Below, piece by piece: positions 23,552 through 36,785 of a stretch of 64,000 nt of DNA; position 1 is the first letter of the stretch, and each line of letters opens with the position of its first letter. Source of the stretch: Apostichopus japonicus (taxonomy: Eukaryota; Echinodermata; Holothuroidea; Aspidochirotida; Stichopodidae). The notes beneath the pieces were generated by a model. It searched no databases and was not told the origin of the DNA. It saw nothing but the letters and a program-made list of their open reading frames with translations. The DNA lies in contig NC_092566.1 of NCBI RefSeq assembly GCF_037975245.1, positions 560,001 to 624,000 of the forward strand. The letters are read 5' to 3'. The translations under genes were made by a program, and so were the position numbers.

Positions 23552-23923
23552 CATAGGCGTAGGAGCCTAATTTGATTTGGGGGGCTGTAACAACTTGCCC
23601 GAAAAATATAACCAAATTTTTTTTGTGTGCTCCGTGCGTTCAGCATGTTAATGTGCATATCATATAGGCATGCATTGGTTATTACATCACATGCCAATAA
23701 CATACAAATCATTTTCTGTGTTTTTACCCATCCATATTGGTTATAATTATTGGGCAAGTCATTACAATAATAATAATATCAGTTTAACCATTGAAAAACA
23801 CATTGCAAATTATTATTCTTTCAGTAGGTGCCCGAAAAATTCTCAGCAAATGGCCTGAATTTTCACAAAATTTTTGGGTTGGGGGCTGCAGCCCCCCCCC
23901 CCTCCCCGCCTCCTACGCCTATG
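23552..23923 (+). mobile_element. 372-bp MITE with 8-bp target duplication
   Basis: The ends are 14-bp inverted repeats (CATAGGCGTAGGAG and its complement). GTTACCAG is duplicated exactly on both sides (23544-23551 and 23924-23931). An 8-bp duplication is typical of hAT-type insertion, so a non-autonomous hAT-like element is a reasonable guess. No transposase is present. A C-run sits near the right end. Related copies lie at 13381-13452 (partial) and 55648-56018 (inverted). Confidence 0.8.
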
Positions 23924-23931
23924 GTTACCAG

Positions 23932-25254
23932 TCCCTTCCATCCCAATCATTTGATAGACTCAAAAGTCACTTTTCAGCATTGTTTCAATTTTAAGAATGA
24001 AACGAAATGGACCTTTTAACAGCCATGTAGGTCAATATTCAGTTTTCCCTCTCTGAGCTTCAAGAGGTCAACAGGTTATCTCCTCAAATGGTATCAAAGT
24101 TGGCCATTTCTATGTGATTTACGCCAGATGACTTTTCCTTTTGGCAGTAGGTTGTGAAAATATTTCAGTGTATAAACAATGTCATGTAAGTCATTAATAA
24201 ATTACAACTACTAAAGGGATGGTTGCTGATTTACTACCTCAAATTTGGTAAAAGAACATTTTATTCATACATCTATGTGTCTATATTTCACATAGGAAGA
24301 CTGTTCTTTCTGAATAAATTTTCTGTACTGTGAAATCCTTATCGGTGAATTAAATGGTTGATGCCAACAAGGGAGTGCTACAAATTAGAGCTGGAAAGCT
24401 CTGATCGTTTCTGGTTCTCACTTAAATGATAAATCTAGGACAAATTTAACTCACTCCGCTACAATAGTCATATAGTTATTCTCAATTGTTGAGCACATTG
24501 TATGGCAAGGAATTAAAGCCAACTGGCTTTCTGGTTTAACCTTTACCGATGTGCGTGTGACACTTGGCTTGTAAACTAACTAAAAATTAGATGATGACTC
24601 AACGTCATACTTGGTATGCAGATGCAGTTTTATGAGTAGAATCATTCTAGGGTTACCTGTGTGTTATGTATGGGGTCAGGTTGTGACAAGCAGGACTGGC
24701 TTTAAAACGTCACAAGAGGTCAAAATCTGAAGATAACTTCATAGCAAAGTTGGATGAACTTCATACTTGGAAGGTGTATTCACCTAAGTAACTATAAGAA
24801 CCGAATTATTTTCAAAGATCTGCAAATCGAGAGCTGCAGGACCTTCACAAAGGTCCACGAACAACAACTTCAATAGTTTTGTTCAAAACGTTCAGACTGC
24901 TAGTTTGTCGCTATTTACTAGCACATGGGTAAAGTAATGCTTGCTGTGTTCTGCAATTTGTTACTGCAGGCATGTTTCCCTTAGATGTTAGCGTTTTCCT
25001 TTCGACCAGCCCTAGAATGTGGGAAGACACGCAAAGACCAATTTTCATAGCAGGAGTGAAAATCTCACAACACACTACTAAGAGTCTTGAACAAGACTGC
25101 AAGTATTTCTGAGGCTACGCATCCATTAAGTGTGGGTTGTTCAAGCTCGAAAGACTTTTTGCCAGACGTGCGTTTCATATGGTCTGTACCGTTGTGAGGG
25201 GATTCCAATTGACGTTGACTGATTTCATATTATGAAACTACGCCCTCTATCGGT
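23932..25254. other. intergenic between PPP2CA and RACK1
   Basis: No exon, RNA gene or repeat was recognised. The last part should contain the RACK1 promoter; no TATA box stands out close to the likely start. Confidence 0.5.
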
Positions 25255-25260
25255 CTTTTC
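25255..25260 (+). promoter_or_regulatory. possible 5' TOP start of RACK1
   Basis: CTTTTC follows CGGT 89 bp upstream of the ATG. RACK1 messages in animals belong to the 5' terminal oligopyrimidine class of translation-machinery transcripts, which start at a C followed by pyrimidines. The start site is inferred and not proven by sequence. Confidence 0.3.
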
Positions 25261-25343
25261 GCCAATGACATTAGTCAGTGCAAGACACTGAAAAAAGACA
25301 TCTTTCTGAATCTGAAGTAATCGACTTCAGAAAAGGTGCAAAA

Positions 25344-25461
25344 ATGGCGCAATCTAACGAACAAATTGTTTGTAGAGGTACCCTTAAAGGCCACAATGGG
25401 TGGGTCACTCAAATTGCTACTACCCCCAATTTTCCTGACATGATACTGTCTGCATCACGGG
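25344..25461 (+). CDS. RACK1: RACK1 coding exon 1
   Basis: Thirty-nine codons plus one base before GTAAGT. It contains the start and most of WD blade 1, to ILSASR. Confidence 0.96.
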
Positions 25462-28400
25462 GTAAGTACCAACATTCTAACGTAAGTCATTGCAAGCCTA
25501 CCATAGGGTTAGTAGGGCTACACGTAATACTAAAGGTATATATACAGGCTAGGCTTCGCGAACTGAACACAATAAAGTACTTGTTGGTTGATTGAGCTTA
25601 GTTACCTTTCACGCTTCCGTTTTGTAAAACTCCTCCCCAATCATGGTTATTTTAGAATGAAACATATGGTATCAACATTGATGCAGTCGCTCTACTAACA
25701 CTACAGGCCTAACCTAGGCTTTGCCTAGTCAAACTTAGGCTAGGCCTATGTTCGGTAGGTCTATACGTAATTGCCAATGCCAATGTTAGATCTCAACTTT
25801 GTGCTATCATTTTACGCAACGTGTAATACTTGGCGAACAAGTTCATGTGGGCTAGTGACTGTATGCCTAAATGTACTTGAAAATTAAAGTCAGTCCTACT
25901 AGGCTGGGCACAATTTCAGTATTAGTATTAGCATACCGTGACAATACTCTCCGCCTTTGTAGTAGAATTTGGATTGAAATTGCACTAGTGACAGTAACTC
26001 AATCCTCAGTTTGTCAGTAAGCTACCTGTACTTATGCCAGCCTCGCAGTTCTCAGTGATATAGCCTACCAAGGCTATGGTTGCAAACAGTTTGCAGGGCA
26101 ACATTTGGTTTCTTTCATTGAAGGCTAAATGTAACATGACAATGAAAGCAAAAGATTTCTCAAAATAATTGACAATTTATATTTTATTTATATTTACAGT
26201 GTTACTGTAGACACACTATTTTACAGAGCGATATGTAATAACTAAAGCAGAACTAGGAATTAATTAGTCAGTCAGTGATGATAAGCACAGCTTAAGCTAT
26301 ATATGTAGCAAAAAAAGGAAGAGGGGCATCAGTCTGAGCCAAGAGTTAGCTTAACCTTCTTTAGTAGTAGATTTAGTTGCAGGAATAGTACAAAATTGAG
26401 ATGCTGGAGTAGTAAACAGATGGAAATGCAGGAATAAAAAGATTGAGTATGTTGGAATAGTAAACAGATGGAAATGCAGGAATAGAAGTGAAAACTATGT
26501 ACAGGTCTGGATGGTAATTGTCAGAATGCTCTTAGGAAAGAAATGTGCATTTTTTCTTCCACAGTCCTTGTGTAATCCTTGGGATTCATTCTAATGAACC
26601 AAACAAACAAGTAGATGAGGGTATAATTTGGTCTACGGTTAAATAAAATGAACAATCATTGCTGCTCTTTGAGTCTATCATAATGTTTGCCACAATATTA
26701 CAGGATTTATTTTCAGAAATAATTCCATCATTTGTTTTCATAACACCAAAAGACCTGTGCATGCTTCTGAATTGTTTAAATATGTTTGCATCTTTTAATT
26801 GTACACAAAAATCTCCAGCCACCACTACGATACCAGGCAGGAATTTGATGATTGTAAGCAAAGCACATGTGTAAGTTTGGTAGGGTGAACAGTTTAGGGA
26901 ATTGAATGAGTTAACTTCTTTCCTATACATCTTCAACAGATAAGAAAACCATTTTGTGGAAGCTTACCCATGAAGATACAAACTATGGCATACCTCACCT
27001 AGCCCTGGAAGGACACAGTCACTTTGTGTCTGATGTTGTGATGTCATCTGATGGCCAATTTGCTCTGACAGGCTCATGGGATAAGACTCTTAGACTGTGG
27101 GATCTTAACCAGTATGAATTATGATTATTCTTTGATTAATGTAGAGAAATGTTCATAAGATGTTTTGTAATAATTATGTGATAAGCTGACTTCTTAATGA
27201 TAAAACAAACTGGCTATTGTATGGAAAGATGCACCACAGAAAAAAGGCCCGACCTTCATTACCTATGGATGATATCCTGATAATATAATGCCTGTCTATG
27301 TGTTCTGACTGAGTCCATTTTTCTATCATATATCATTTTATTGAAAAAGGTCTTTAATTTCTAACAACTTGAGACTTGTTTTACAAGTTCTCTGTTGCTG
27401 ACAAAGCAATAACATGACAAGAAAAGTGATGCAGAAATAGTTCTCATTTCTGAAAAAGGAAATGCCATTGAGTTATTTTCAAGAAAGAAAGATTTCTTGT
27501 AATACTGAGTTTTCTCAATTTACTGTATAATAATTAAAAAAATGATATTTATCAAGAATATCGGTTTCCTCATTTCCTTCCTCTTATGTGCATTTATATG
27601 TGAAGCAAACGTGATTGTTATTTTTTAGCTCAACAGGTAGTTATAGAAATGATGTAATTTGTCATGGGTTCTGCTTATCTTTTCATTTCTCTAGCGGCAA
27701 GTCTACAAGGACTTTCAATGACCACAAAGGTGATGTCCTGTCTGTTGCTTTCTCCGCTGATAATCGACAGATCGTGTCTGGTTCCCGTGACAAGACCATC
27801 AAGCTCTGGAATACTCTTGGTATCTGCAAATACACAATATCAGTAAGTTAATGCAGAGTTGTTAGTATTACAAGTTTAGTATCAATGCAGTGTTTAACTT
27901 TGTTGAAAGGCCTTGACTTGGATGATCACAGGTGCTCTCTGTCTCAAATTGACTTCATCATCAGTCGCTCAGGTTTTGATTGGTTTGTCCGTTCAAGTTA
28001 GATTCCTCACCAAAGACAATCGGAATAGGCGTGATGTTCTTGTTTGTGATGTCTTGGATTGTTGAGACGATAACTTGATAAGTGCTTTGAAGTTGAACTT
28101 ACTTTACCTGGTAGGTAGGTCCACTTTATTAAGTACAAGAGAGAAATATACAAGTTGTGGAGCCAAGGTCATTTGAGTTGAACAGACACTGTTTTGAAGT
28201 TCTCAGTTTTCCTCTGAAGAAGATCCTGCTGGGATCAAAGCATCAGGCTGTCTAACTTAAACAAGAAAAGCATAGCTTAAATACTTCATACTTTGTTGTA
28301 GTTCCACCTTAATGAGTGGAAGAACGTTAATTTAATGACAGATCAAAGTTTATTTGAGGAGAGTAGGGTTGTCCAATCCTGTTTGTTCGTTGTTGCTGTT

Positions 28401-31400
28401 ATGTTGGTATTTTATATTTTGTTATTTAATGTTTTTGTACACAGCTGTCAATGCCTTCTTTGGCAGTCCATTTGCCTCATTAATGACATCTGGATTAAAG
28501 CAGGCATAGAGCAACCTCCTGTCTATTACGTACTACACTGAATCTCAAAGCGTAGTATTTTGAAGACAAAAACATAGATGTAGCAGTTTCTTTCTGTATC
28601 CAAATAAAGAACATTTGGCTAAATGCTGGAGTCCCACCTCCAGCTTTTGAATAAGTCAGATAACCTTTGGCTAGTTGGTGGTGCCCACTTCTCTATCCTC
28701 TAATCAACTGACATTTTTAATACAATATGATCATAAACATTCTGAAAAGGGTATTTATATTATTATATATATATGATTATGGTAAATCAGTGAAAGTTGC
28801 AGAATACTTGTCATTCTTTACTGGCTGATCATAGCCAATTGGCGTAGGCTTTACTCTGAGAAATCACGAAACACTCATCTTTTGGTTGTCACAACATTTT
28901 AACATTCAGAAAAAAAACTTGTCTTTGTTTATTTATCTCTCTCTGATTTTTAATCATTTTGCGGCATTCAAAAGTTTTTACAGTTAACGTATACCTCATC
29001 ATTTTGTGTCAATGTATCTCTTAATGTAATTGAATGAAGTGCATGTGTTGTTAACAACCTGTCTTTGATGTTTGACTTTGTTTGACTTTGATATATTTGC
29101 TGCGACTTCTCCTAACAGGAAGACTGCCATGACAACTGGGTGTCCTGCGTTCGCTTCTCACCTAGCCAGGCAAATCCTATCATTGTGTCCTGTGGATGGG
29201 ACAAACTTGTCAAGGTAAACAACTTTGAAAAGTGTTCAATTCTTGTGAGAGAGCTCAGATGTTGTTTTGATGGTCCTTTGATTCAATTTGGGAAGTGGGA
29301 GGAAGGGGGGGTGGGGGTTGAGGATCGAGTATTAACTTATCACCGTTGTTAAATTACTGAGAACAATAAACTGTAAAGATCATAGTGTATTTGGAATGAG
29401 AACAGGTTCATGAGCAAATTCCATACAAATAGTTTTACCAGTCTTTGTGATTCTTCACCATGATAATTCTCAGCAAATATTTCCATTCTGTAAACCGTAG
29501 TGAAGTCACTGTTGTCATAAGTTAACCTTACTCTAGATCTGGTACGTTTAATGCCACATTGAGATGGACTAATTGTCAGATATATTTGATCTGTGCCATG
29601 CAATGATGTTGCATCGACTAACCATTAGGTTGTGTAGGAGGTAGAAATTCCAAGTTCAATTTGCTTACACCCAAAAAAAAAATCCATTTAGCCAACTTCT
29701 TTGTGATGTTTCTATTAGTGCTGCTGTCATGTTGTTGCTGGAGTGCCTTATGAACTGCTTGACTCGTTGTAAAGGTTATCTTACATTGTATCTTTATTTT
29801 AGCTTTGAGATAAAATAATGTGACAATATTGGCAGAATCAAATACTTCAATATGCTTTAGTTACATAGGAGGATGGTGAAGAGAAGACTGACAGTTTATG
29901 TTAGTGGTCTGTAATATTGTTACTTTTTACTTTTTTCTTGATCAGGTATGGAACTTGACCAACTGTAAGCTGAAGACCAACCACTATGGACACTCAGGAT
30001 ATCTTAACTGTGTCACTGTATCTCCAGATGGTTCTCTCTGTGCTTCCGGTGGCAAGGTAAAATCACATTCTGGGGGTTTTATTTCTGAGATGGAGTAAAT
30101 CAAGGGTTTTCCAATGACTGGAATTGTGTCACTTTGGTAGAATACAGCTCTAGAAACTATTCAATAGGCAAAGTGTGCAGTAAATCCTCTTACATCTATC
30201 TAACATATGCAATACTATGGTAATAAAAGTCAAGTCCCTGCATGTTCAATGAAGTTTGCGAATTGATGCTTATATGCATTTCATAAACACTTTAAGGAGT
30301 TGGTTGGAAGTTTATCAAGTGGAATGAAACATTAGTATTATTTTGAAGAATTCCTAACCTTGTCAGACAAGTATTTGTGTTTTTGTGATCTGTGAGATAA
30401 AAGTTGAAATGTTGCAGAGATTTGTCCCTCTTTGTGAACCTATTTCTCAAATTTATGGCTTATCTGAGAAATCGATTGTACTTTCTACTTTTGTCAAAGT
30501 CCTCTGCAGTTTGAAGTGGCTTACTATGAAGGTTGTTCATGGAGGCTTCATCCACATCCTACATAATTATTTACAAGCAGTCCCCCACCCCCTTCTTGAT
30601 CCTTGCTTCATGTGATTTATTGTATTTGCATATAATGTTGTCTTATTTCAGGACGGTCAGTCCATGCTGTGGGATCTGAATGAAGGTAAACATCTGTACA
30701 CTCTGGAAGGTGGTGACATCATCAACGCACTCTGCTTCAGTCCCAACAGGTACTGGCTGTGTGCTGCTGCTGGACCCTGCATCAAAATCTGGGTAAGAGC
30801 AACAATCTTTTGGGAATAGTTTATCTCATAGTATGTAAGAGAATGGCACAAGAGGTTGGCACATTTTTAAACAAATGCAATATTGGGTTTAGATGTATGC
30901 AGTAACATAATATTTGCAATGTTAGTAACAAATTCATCAATCTTAGCATTGCAACCCAAGATATGAATGGTGAATTATTCCCAGTTACTACTTAACAAGT
31001 AAACTTAATGAAAAAAGTGTTTTTAAGCTATAATAAAAGTGAATCATTCCCCTGTTTTAAAGAAGATGTTAGTCACCATGCATGTATAGTATGTTCATTA
31101 GTGTATGCTAGTTGAAGAGTTGTGGATCAATACAACAGCATGAGTACACTTATGAGTACAAGGCTCTAAGCAGAGTACAAGAACTTCATTTGAGTACATG
31201 TGTACAGCAAGCTTTAATACAAGTATGAAGAGGGACCCCCTACAAGTCTGACTACTTGTATGAACTGTAGAAAGTTAATTGGAAACATCAGGTTTAGATA
31301 ACTTGTGACATTTTCTACCAAATAGATAAATTATCACTATATTTTGGATAAGTATTTATAACATTGAAACAAGGACCATATCTCTATCCAGATTTCATTT

Positions 31401-31693
31401 CTTGATGTAGATATTCCTTTTAAGTGGTGATAGATCTCAGGCAGTCTGCTTCTGAGAAAGCAACCCTCACCTTCGGTATCCATTACTAATATTGTCTCCT
31501 TAATATCCCTTTACAGGATCTTGAGAACAAAACAACTGTTGAGGAACTCAAGCAAGATGTGTTCACAGCTGGAGGCAAGAGTGAGAAGCAGCCAACCTGT
31601 CTGAGTTTGGCCTGGTCATCAGATGGTCAGACTCTGTTTGCAGGTTACTCGGACAATCTTATCAGAGTATGGCAGGTGTCCCTAGTACAGTAA
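25344..31693 (+). CDS. RACK1: RACK1, ribosome-associated WD-repeat scaffold
   Basis: RACK1 is a seven-bladed WD propeller that sits on the 40S ribosomal subunit and docks protein kinase C and other signalling proteins. Coding exons: 25344-25461, 26940-27111, 27695-27842, 29119-29214, 29946-30056, 30652-30792 and 31517-31693, joining to 320 codons plus TAA (vertebrate form 317). The first blade has [13 protein letters not shown]. The WD ends appear in order as LWKL, LWDL, LWNT, VWNL, LWDL, IWDL and VWQV. The R-D-K triplet known to contact the ribosome is kept (R39, K41). An in-frame TAG at 25272-25274 precedes the ATG. The N-terminus [10 protein letters not shown] is about three residues longer than the vertebrate one. 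Confidence 0.97.
26586..26936 (-). pseudogene. possible LINE endonuclease fragment
   Basis: A minus-strand frame of 116 codons in RACK1 intron 1 contains [11 protein letters not shown], followed about 25 residues later by TNDG and then [10 protein letters not shown]. This spacing loosely recalls the GDFN...NDNG...DQID motifs of apurinic-type endonucleases of non-LTR retrotransposons. No reverse transcriptase follows. The resemblance is weak, and the frame could be fortuitous. Confidence 0.3.
26940..27111 (+). CDS. RACK1: RACK1 coding exon 2
   Basis: Starts after CTTCAACAG, completes the Asp codon of the R-D-K motif, and ends two bases into a His codon before GTATGA. It carries the end of blade 1 and most of blade 2 ([19 protein letters not shown]). 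Confidence 0.95.
27695..27842 (+). CDS. RACK1: RACK1 coding exon 3
   Basis: Starts after TTTCTCTAG and reads through the third blade ([20 protein letters not shown]) to KYTIS before GTAAGT. It ends in phase 0. Confidence 0.96.
29119..29214 (+). CDS. RACK1: RACK1 coding exon 4
   Basis: Thirty-two codons after CCTAACAG, reading [20 protein letters not shown] and CGWDKLVK, then GTAAAC. Blade 4. Confidence 0.96.
29946..30056 (+). CDS. RACK1: RACK1 coding exon 5
   Basis: Thirty-seven codons after GATCAG. They include [20 protein letters not shown] and [13 protein letters not shown], then GTAAAA. End of blade 4 and most of blade 5. Confidence 0.96.
30652..30792 (+). CDS. RACK1: RACK1 coding exon 6
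   Basis: Forty-seven codons after TTATTTCAG. They read [20 protein letters not shown] and [17 protein letters not shown], then GTAAGA. End of blade 5 and blade 6. Confidence 0.97.
31517..31693 (+). CDS. RACK1: RACK1 coding exon 7 and stop
   Basis: Fifty-eight codons after TTTACAG, ending [14 protein letters not shown] then TAA. It includes the variable loop [14 protein letters not shown] and blade 7, which closes the propeller. Confidence 0.97.
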   Translation, partial: DLENKTTVEELKQDVFTAGGKSEKQPTCLSLAWSSDGQTLFAGYSDNLIRVWQVSLVQ

Positions 31694-32324
31694 ACTGGGA
31701 GGAAACATACAAAACATCTCTGCTACCATAAACAAAAAATATACTACAACAAATGTCCATGTTCACTCAGTCAAAGGTTTATGACTTGTAACCAAGTACA
31801 GTTATCTGCAACTAATACTGTGAGAAGGTTTCTTCATTTCACTGTAGCAGTTGCCACGTTGATGGAAGACTTTCTGCATGAAACCTACAAAATATTAAGA
31901 GACAATCTGTATCACAATAATCATGATAAATGGGTGCAATGATGTGGTAACATAATAGGTGATCTCAACCCTTGTTTTTAAACTTTTATGGACAATTTAG
32001 CAGGGAGTATGTTAGGGAGAGGATATCTCTACAAACACTTTGTTGTTTATCAAAGGACCTCAAGAGAGGCATTGAATGAAAATAAAATAAAGATGTCTTC
32101 AGAAAATGAAGAAAAAAATTGAATTGTTAACTTGTTCTCTATATTTATTTCTATTATCTATGATAACATGTGATTGTTGCACAGCTGAAGTTTTCAAGTG
32201 ATTTGCTTCTGATTACCAATTTATGGCCATTTGTCCGTATGTAATGAGAATTAAGAACTGTTGACATAGTTGATCAAGGTAGTAGGACATTCTTGTAGAT
32301 ATTTGCATAATTTCATCAAATAAA
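31694..32324 (+). other. RACK1 3' UTR with poly(A) signals
   Basis: Overlapping AATAAA hexamers at 32081-32091 are followed by a T- and GT-containing stretch. A further AATAAA lies at 32319-32324. The first pair gives a compact 3' UTR of about 400 bases and is the better guess. Confidence 0.5.
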
Positions 32325-35300
32325 TCAAAACAATGGTGTTCAGCGTTTACGCAGAGGGTGCTTTCATAATAGTCCTAACAGAGCTGTGGATATGGCTCTG
32401 GTACCTGATGTGTGAAATACACTGTTTAGAGATAACCAAAGATTTTGTAAAGCACTGTAACATATCTCAATCTCTGTGCTAGTTGTGAAAATAAGTTTAA
32501 AAAGATCTTATCTTTAAAAATTGCAAGAGGAATTGTAGGCAAAAGTCTAATATATTCCATTTCAGAGACTTTCATACAATTTTACTGACACTCAAAGATA
32601 ATACTCAGTTTAGCTGACTTGACTGAAATATCTCGCAGCTCTCTGATTGGCTGATGACCAGACGTGTGTTAAGTTGCCAGACTAATGGTGGGCAACATTT
32701 CGTTTCTAAGATATGCTAGTTATGAGTGGTAAAAACCATATGTTAGCTCAAATATGTCACACAATGTGTGGAGGAAATGTGCAGGTAGTTTTCCCAGAAG
32801 TGTCCATCAGAGATTCTCAAAGGAATTCTCAGTGATTTCAGAGATTGCAGCTTGTCAAGTTTTGCAGAACTAGAAAGGACCAATATGACAGCGCCCTCTA
32901 TTGATTTAAGTTGTGGCTGAAGATCCACACTGAGTAACAAAGGATTCAATTCTGTGAATTTTGTAGCCCAGTCGCTCTCTTATTAGCAGATATTAAGTAT
33001 AAAGCCATAATCTGAAATTTTTGTTGTTATTTGATATAAAAAGTTCTTTATGAGCAAGCAAATGAACTGCCATTCTTACACTGAATCTTTGTTTTAAAAA
33101 GTGTTTAAGCTTGTCAAAGTCTTACCAAAGAGCATGGTTAACCAATCTAATTTAAATCTTAAAGGGGTAGTGTTGCGTTATGTTTCATAAGAGGCATTTC
33201 ACATAAAAATAAAAATGCAGGAAAAAATTCAAAAGGGTCTTTGGTAACTGGAATGTTGGATATGAAAACATGGTGACGAATTTGAAATTTTAACACCTGT
33301 CTCAATATGTCAGTGATTTGATATAAAATGAGGAACTGAGAAGTGAATACTATCTTTGCAAATTGCAATTAGTTGAAATGAATGGCCTTCATAATTTCAG
33401 TGGAGACGTGAACTAGACCAGTCCGGGGCAATTAGTTCGGCCCGGCCCGCTATTGCATTCTTCAATTTTCCTTCCTTATATTATAAAAATGGCAATGCCC
33501 TTTTGGCCTTTTCCTTATCCCATCTTTTCCCGGGCTGCTTAATATTTCCTACACCATAATTGAACCCAGGCTGATTTGCCTTCATGCCTAAGCATTTTTG
33601 CAGTACTTGCTACCATAATTAGGTGACCATATAAGTATTTCGATAGCGCCTCCACGTTGTGTATAAAATATTGCATGATCATGGAGCTAAATGTTAGCTC
33701 CATGGTCACATGATGAGCTATAACTGCGCCGCCAGAATCCTGAATCGGCAGGTAGAGCAAAAAAGGAAAAATCTTTCTCTGTTTAACTTTGTTCGTGATT
33801 TCTTGTGTGTCGCCCTCATCTTGGCGCGATGAACTTCAGAAGATTAGTTTCACCCCCGCGCTCTTCTATGTTTAGCCATTGCCGCAAAAATACAAAACGT
33901 AGAAACAAATTTAACTTGAAGGAAATATAATAAATCACGAAATCAACTCACACCAGATCAAAACAAAATTATGACAAATCATAACAATCTCAAATTCACA
34001 GGTTGGATACGCAGGAAAAAAATCCAGACACAGATCCAGACTCAGATTTGCAAAGAATTGTGGCGGCGAACAGTTAATTCTGCACACGTAAATAAATCAG
34101 ATCTCCTTGAGTAGCATACTTCTTCAAAACAATGCGTAACATTCTCTACTTTGGTTCGTTATTTTCGAATTGAACGCATTTGAGTTAACAACATCCTGCA
34201 AGAAAAAGTTGCAAGCAACAAATGTTTACCGTTTTTATAAGCAACGACTTAGCGTTATCTGTACTATACTTGAGCTCTTGCAACATAGGCACTTGTAACG
34301 TTCTTATTTTGACATGGCATTATAAACTATGGTCGTGCATGGCATATATTACGTGTTTTGGATGATAATAAACCAGGGCCAGGTAATCGACCAAGCAGTT
34401 TTCAATAGACCGGATTGTGTTACATTTGCAATGATAGACTAAAGGCCTACATATTCGTTAGATTAATCGTCCATTAGGCCTTCGGTGCAAAGCACTGTAT
34501 GTTCGTAAATTTCGCTAACGAGGCGAGGATTTAGTAACGTATAACATGTCGTTCAAATTTTCCGAAACAGGCGTGATACGTGATTGACAGCTTGGTTGTG
34601 ACGGTTTTAGTCACTAATTTCTTCGTTTATATTACAGGCGCATTCTAGTTAGAGTATTGTTTATAAACATTAAACAATATGGCCTAACTTTGGTCTACGT
34701 TAAAAGGACCAAACGCCGAACTGGCTTCTTCGTGACCGAATAACTTCAAAAGGGTTGCAGTAACAAAGAACCCCCCCCCCCCACCTCCCCATTGAATATG
34801 AAAAACTAACTTTGACCTTCACCACGCGCAACAATGACATGTGTTTGTATACAAATACAGTTGTTCTAGTTTTATTTCTCGTTGTCAAAAAAAAATGTTT
34901 TTAACAGACGCCCTCTTTTTGTAAGTGGCTCGTACGTTAAATTGATTTGGGTAATTTCTCATTAATCTTGGAATATAAATATAATTTGGAAACGTAACTT
35001 TTGGTTGTTAACGGGTTTTTGGCAATAGTACATTTGTTTTTATAATTTACTTTTAATTTTGCATTCATGATGTTGTTTCAATCTTGATAGTGAGTTGATC
35101 TCGCGATTTATTTAATTTCTCAAGGTAAATTTGATTGTGCGTTTTGTATGTTTTTGGGTAATGGCCGTCCATGCTCTCCTGGTCGTAATGTATTTTTTCT
35201 CTAAGTTGGTATAGAAGACGATTTAATTGCTTTACTAATAATTCAGTTCACATTATGTTATTCCGTATAATTGGCATATTTTCCCATTTATTTACAGTTA

Positions 35301-36777
35301 TGCACACAAATCTCAGAACCACTCACTGGCATTTCTCAAAATATTATAAAATAACTTTACGAATCTGTTTCATTGAGTTTAAAGTCTCCTTCGGGCTTTT
35401 AGCTTGGTTTCCAAGTCTCGTGTTCGAATACGAATCACTAAACTAGAATGAAAGCAAACACTATGGCCAAATGACCAAACTTTGCATTGACAAAGATATG
35501 CTCAGAATCTTCTAACTATAGGACACTGATTGCTTAAAACAGTAATTGAGACTCGCGAGGAACAGTAGCACGCTAAGATTTAGACATTAAATAACTTTAA
35601 AATAAACCATGCAGTGACTATCAATAATAAACCACTCAAGAATTGTTTTCCAAATATGTATACATTATTTTTTTATTGCTATTATTATAACAATCTAAAG
35701 CAAAGCCCCTGTAAAGAAAATGAAAAACGAAAGGATAACAAAAGAAATTTTATTTAAACAATTGAGAGACATAATAACAACAACAAACAATATTAATGAT
35801 CAGATAAACACTAAAATTAAGTTAAGATAACTATCCAAAATATGAATTACATGTAAGAAGCAGTTTTAATGAGACCGTTTGAGACGTCCATAATTTGGTC
35901 ATTATTACCGTTAGAGTTTGAATGAGTGGAGCTATTATTTATTTAATATTGTACTTAATTAATCTGTCGTTAATAAGAACAGGCTGTTCTTGCGTTGCAA
36001 AGCTAAATTAAAATATCAGCGCACAGTATTGGTTTGAGTAAACTTGTGTTTGCTGCATTGAAGACGGATTTGATCCAACCGGAACGACCGAGCGGCACCT
36101 TTCTGCTACAACTATGGATTTAAAGCAGCAACTGTTATATCTGCAAACGACAAAGGGTTCACAGCCACTTGTTTCCGGTCTGGGTACTAGCCTGTGCATC
36201 TAGCTGTTTGCCATGTTTGTATATGAACATGGTGAGTAAGCAGATTTTAAAGTTTTTTAAGTTTGGAAAGTGAACTTCTAATAGGTTACAGTGTGGACTG
36301 TGGTGGTACATAATTATAAGCGATTCGACCATAATCTAAGGTAGAGCAGCATTAGAAATATCCCCAAGACTGACAATTTGTGACACTATTGTAAAGAATG
36401 TTCACCGCGAGAGAAACGAAGAATTGAACCACTCTGATCTGGCCCATCTGGGTCCACAGTTACATTACGATTGTGATCATGTAATCAGTCTAGGGTTAGG
36501 TCTAGACTAATGAAGTATCACGGGACCCTTTGAAAGAATAGAATTGCTATACATGATCTTAGGTTTCCTTAGCGAAGTAATGAGTTTACTTAAACGTATA
36601 CATTTCTTTCAGGCTGTGCATCATGCTGTTGTATTTCGGGTTTACTGGCCTTACAATTACAATCTGAAATCCTTAGAAAAGTGAGGCATCAACCCGGAAT
36701 AATATTTTTCTGGATTGAACCGTGATCTTTGCCCCACCAATCAGTGTCAAGAAAGGATGTTCCATTGTTACAAGTTA
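32325..36777. other. intergenic between RACK1 and OGDH
   Basis: No exon with family resemblance was found. There is a near-perfect hairpin at 33676-33708 and a C-run at about 34770. The region from 34900 to 36000 is very AT-rich. Confidence 0.5.
33676..33708. repeat. short hairpin, 15-bp stem
   Basis: TGATCATGGAGCTAA is followed by the three-base loop ATG and then TTAGCTCCATGGTCA. The arms pair with one mismatch (a G-U pair in RNA). It has no evident gene context. Confidence 0.6.
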
Positions 36778-36785
36778 TGACGTCA
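36778..36785. promoter_or_regulatory. CRE palindrome upstream of OGDH
   Basis: A perfect TGACGTCA lies 705 bp upstream of the OGDH start codon, followed by a CpG-richer stretch (36825-36860) that could belong to the promoter. The transcription start is not known, so its relevance is uncertain. Confidence 0.35.

Noticed and set aside
25278-25343. In-frame extension of RACK1 upstream of the ATG
   Set aside because: It has no ATG, only a GTG, and RACK1 family proteins start close to the ATG at 25344.
26275-26340. C/D box snoRNA-like pattern (GTGATGA ... CTGA) in RACK1 intron 1
   Set aside because: Vertebrate RACK1 introns host snoRNAs, but this candidate lacks a clear terminal stem and a convincing rRNA guide match.
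29349-29603. 84-codon minus-strand frame in RACK1 intron 4
   Set aside because: It reads somewhat protein-like but matches no family I can name. It could be a transposon scrap, but this is unsupported.
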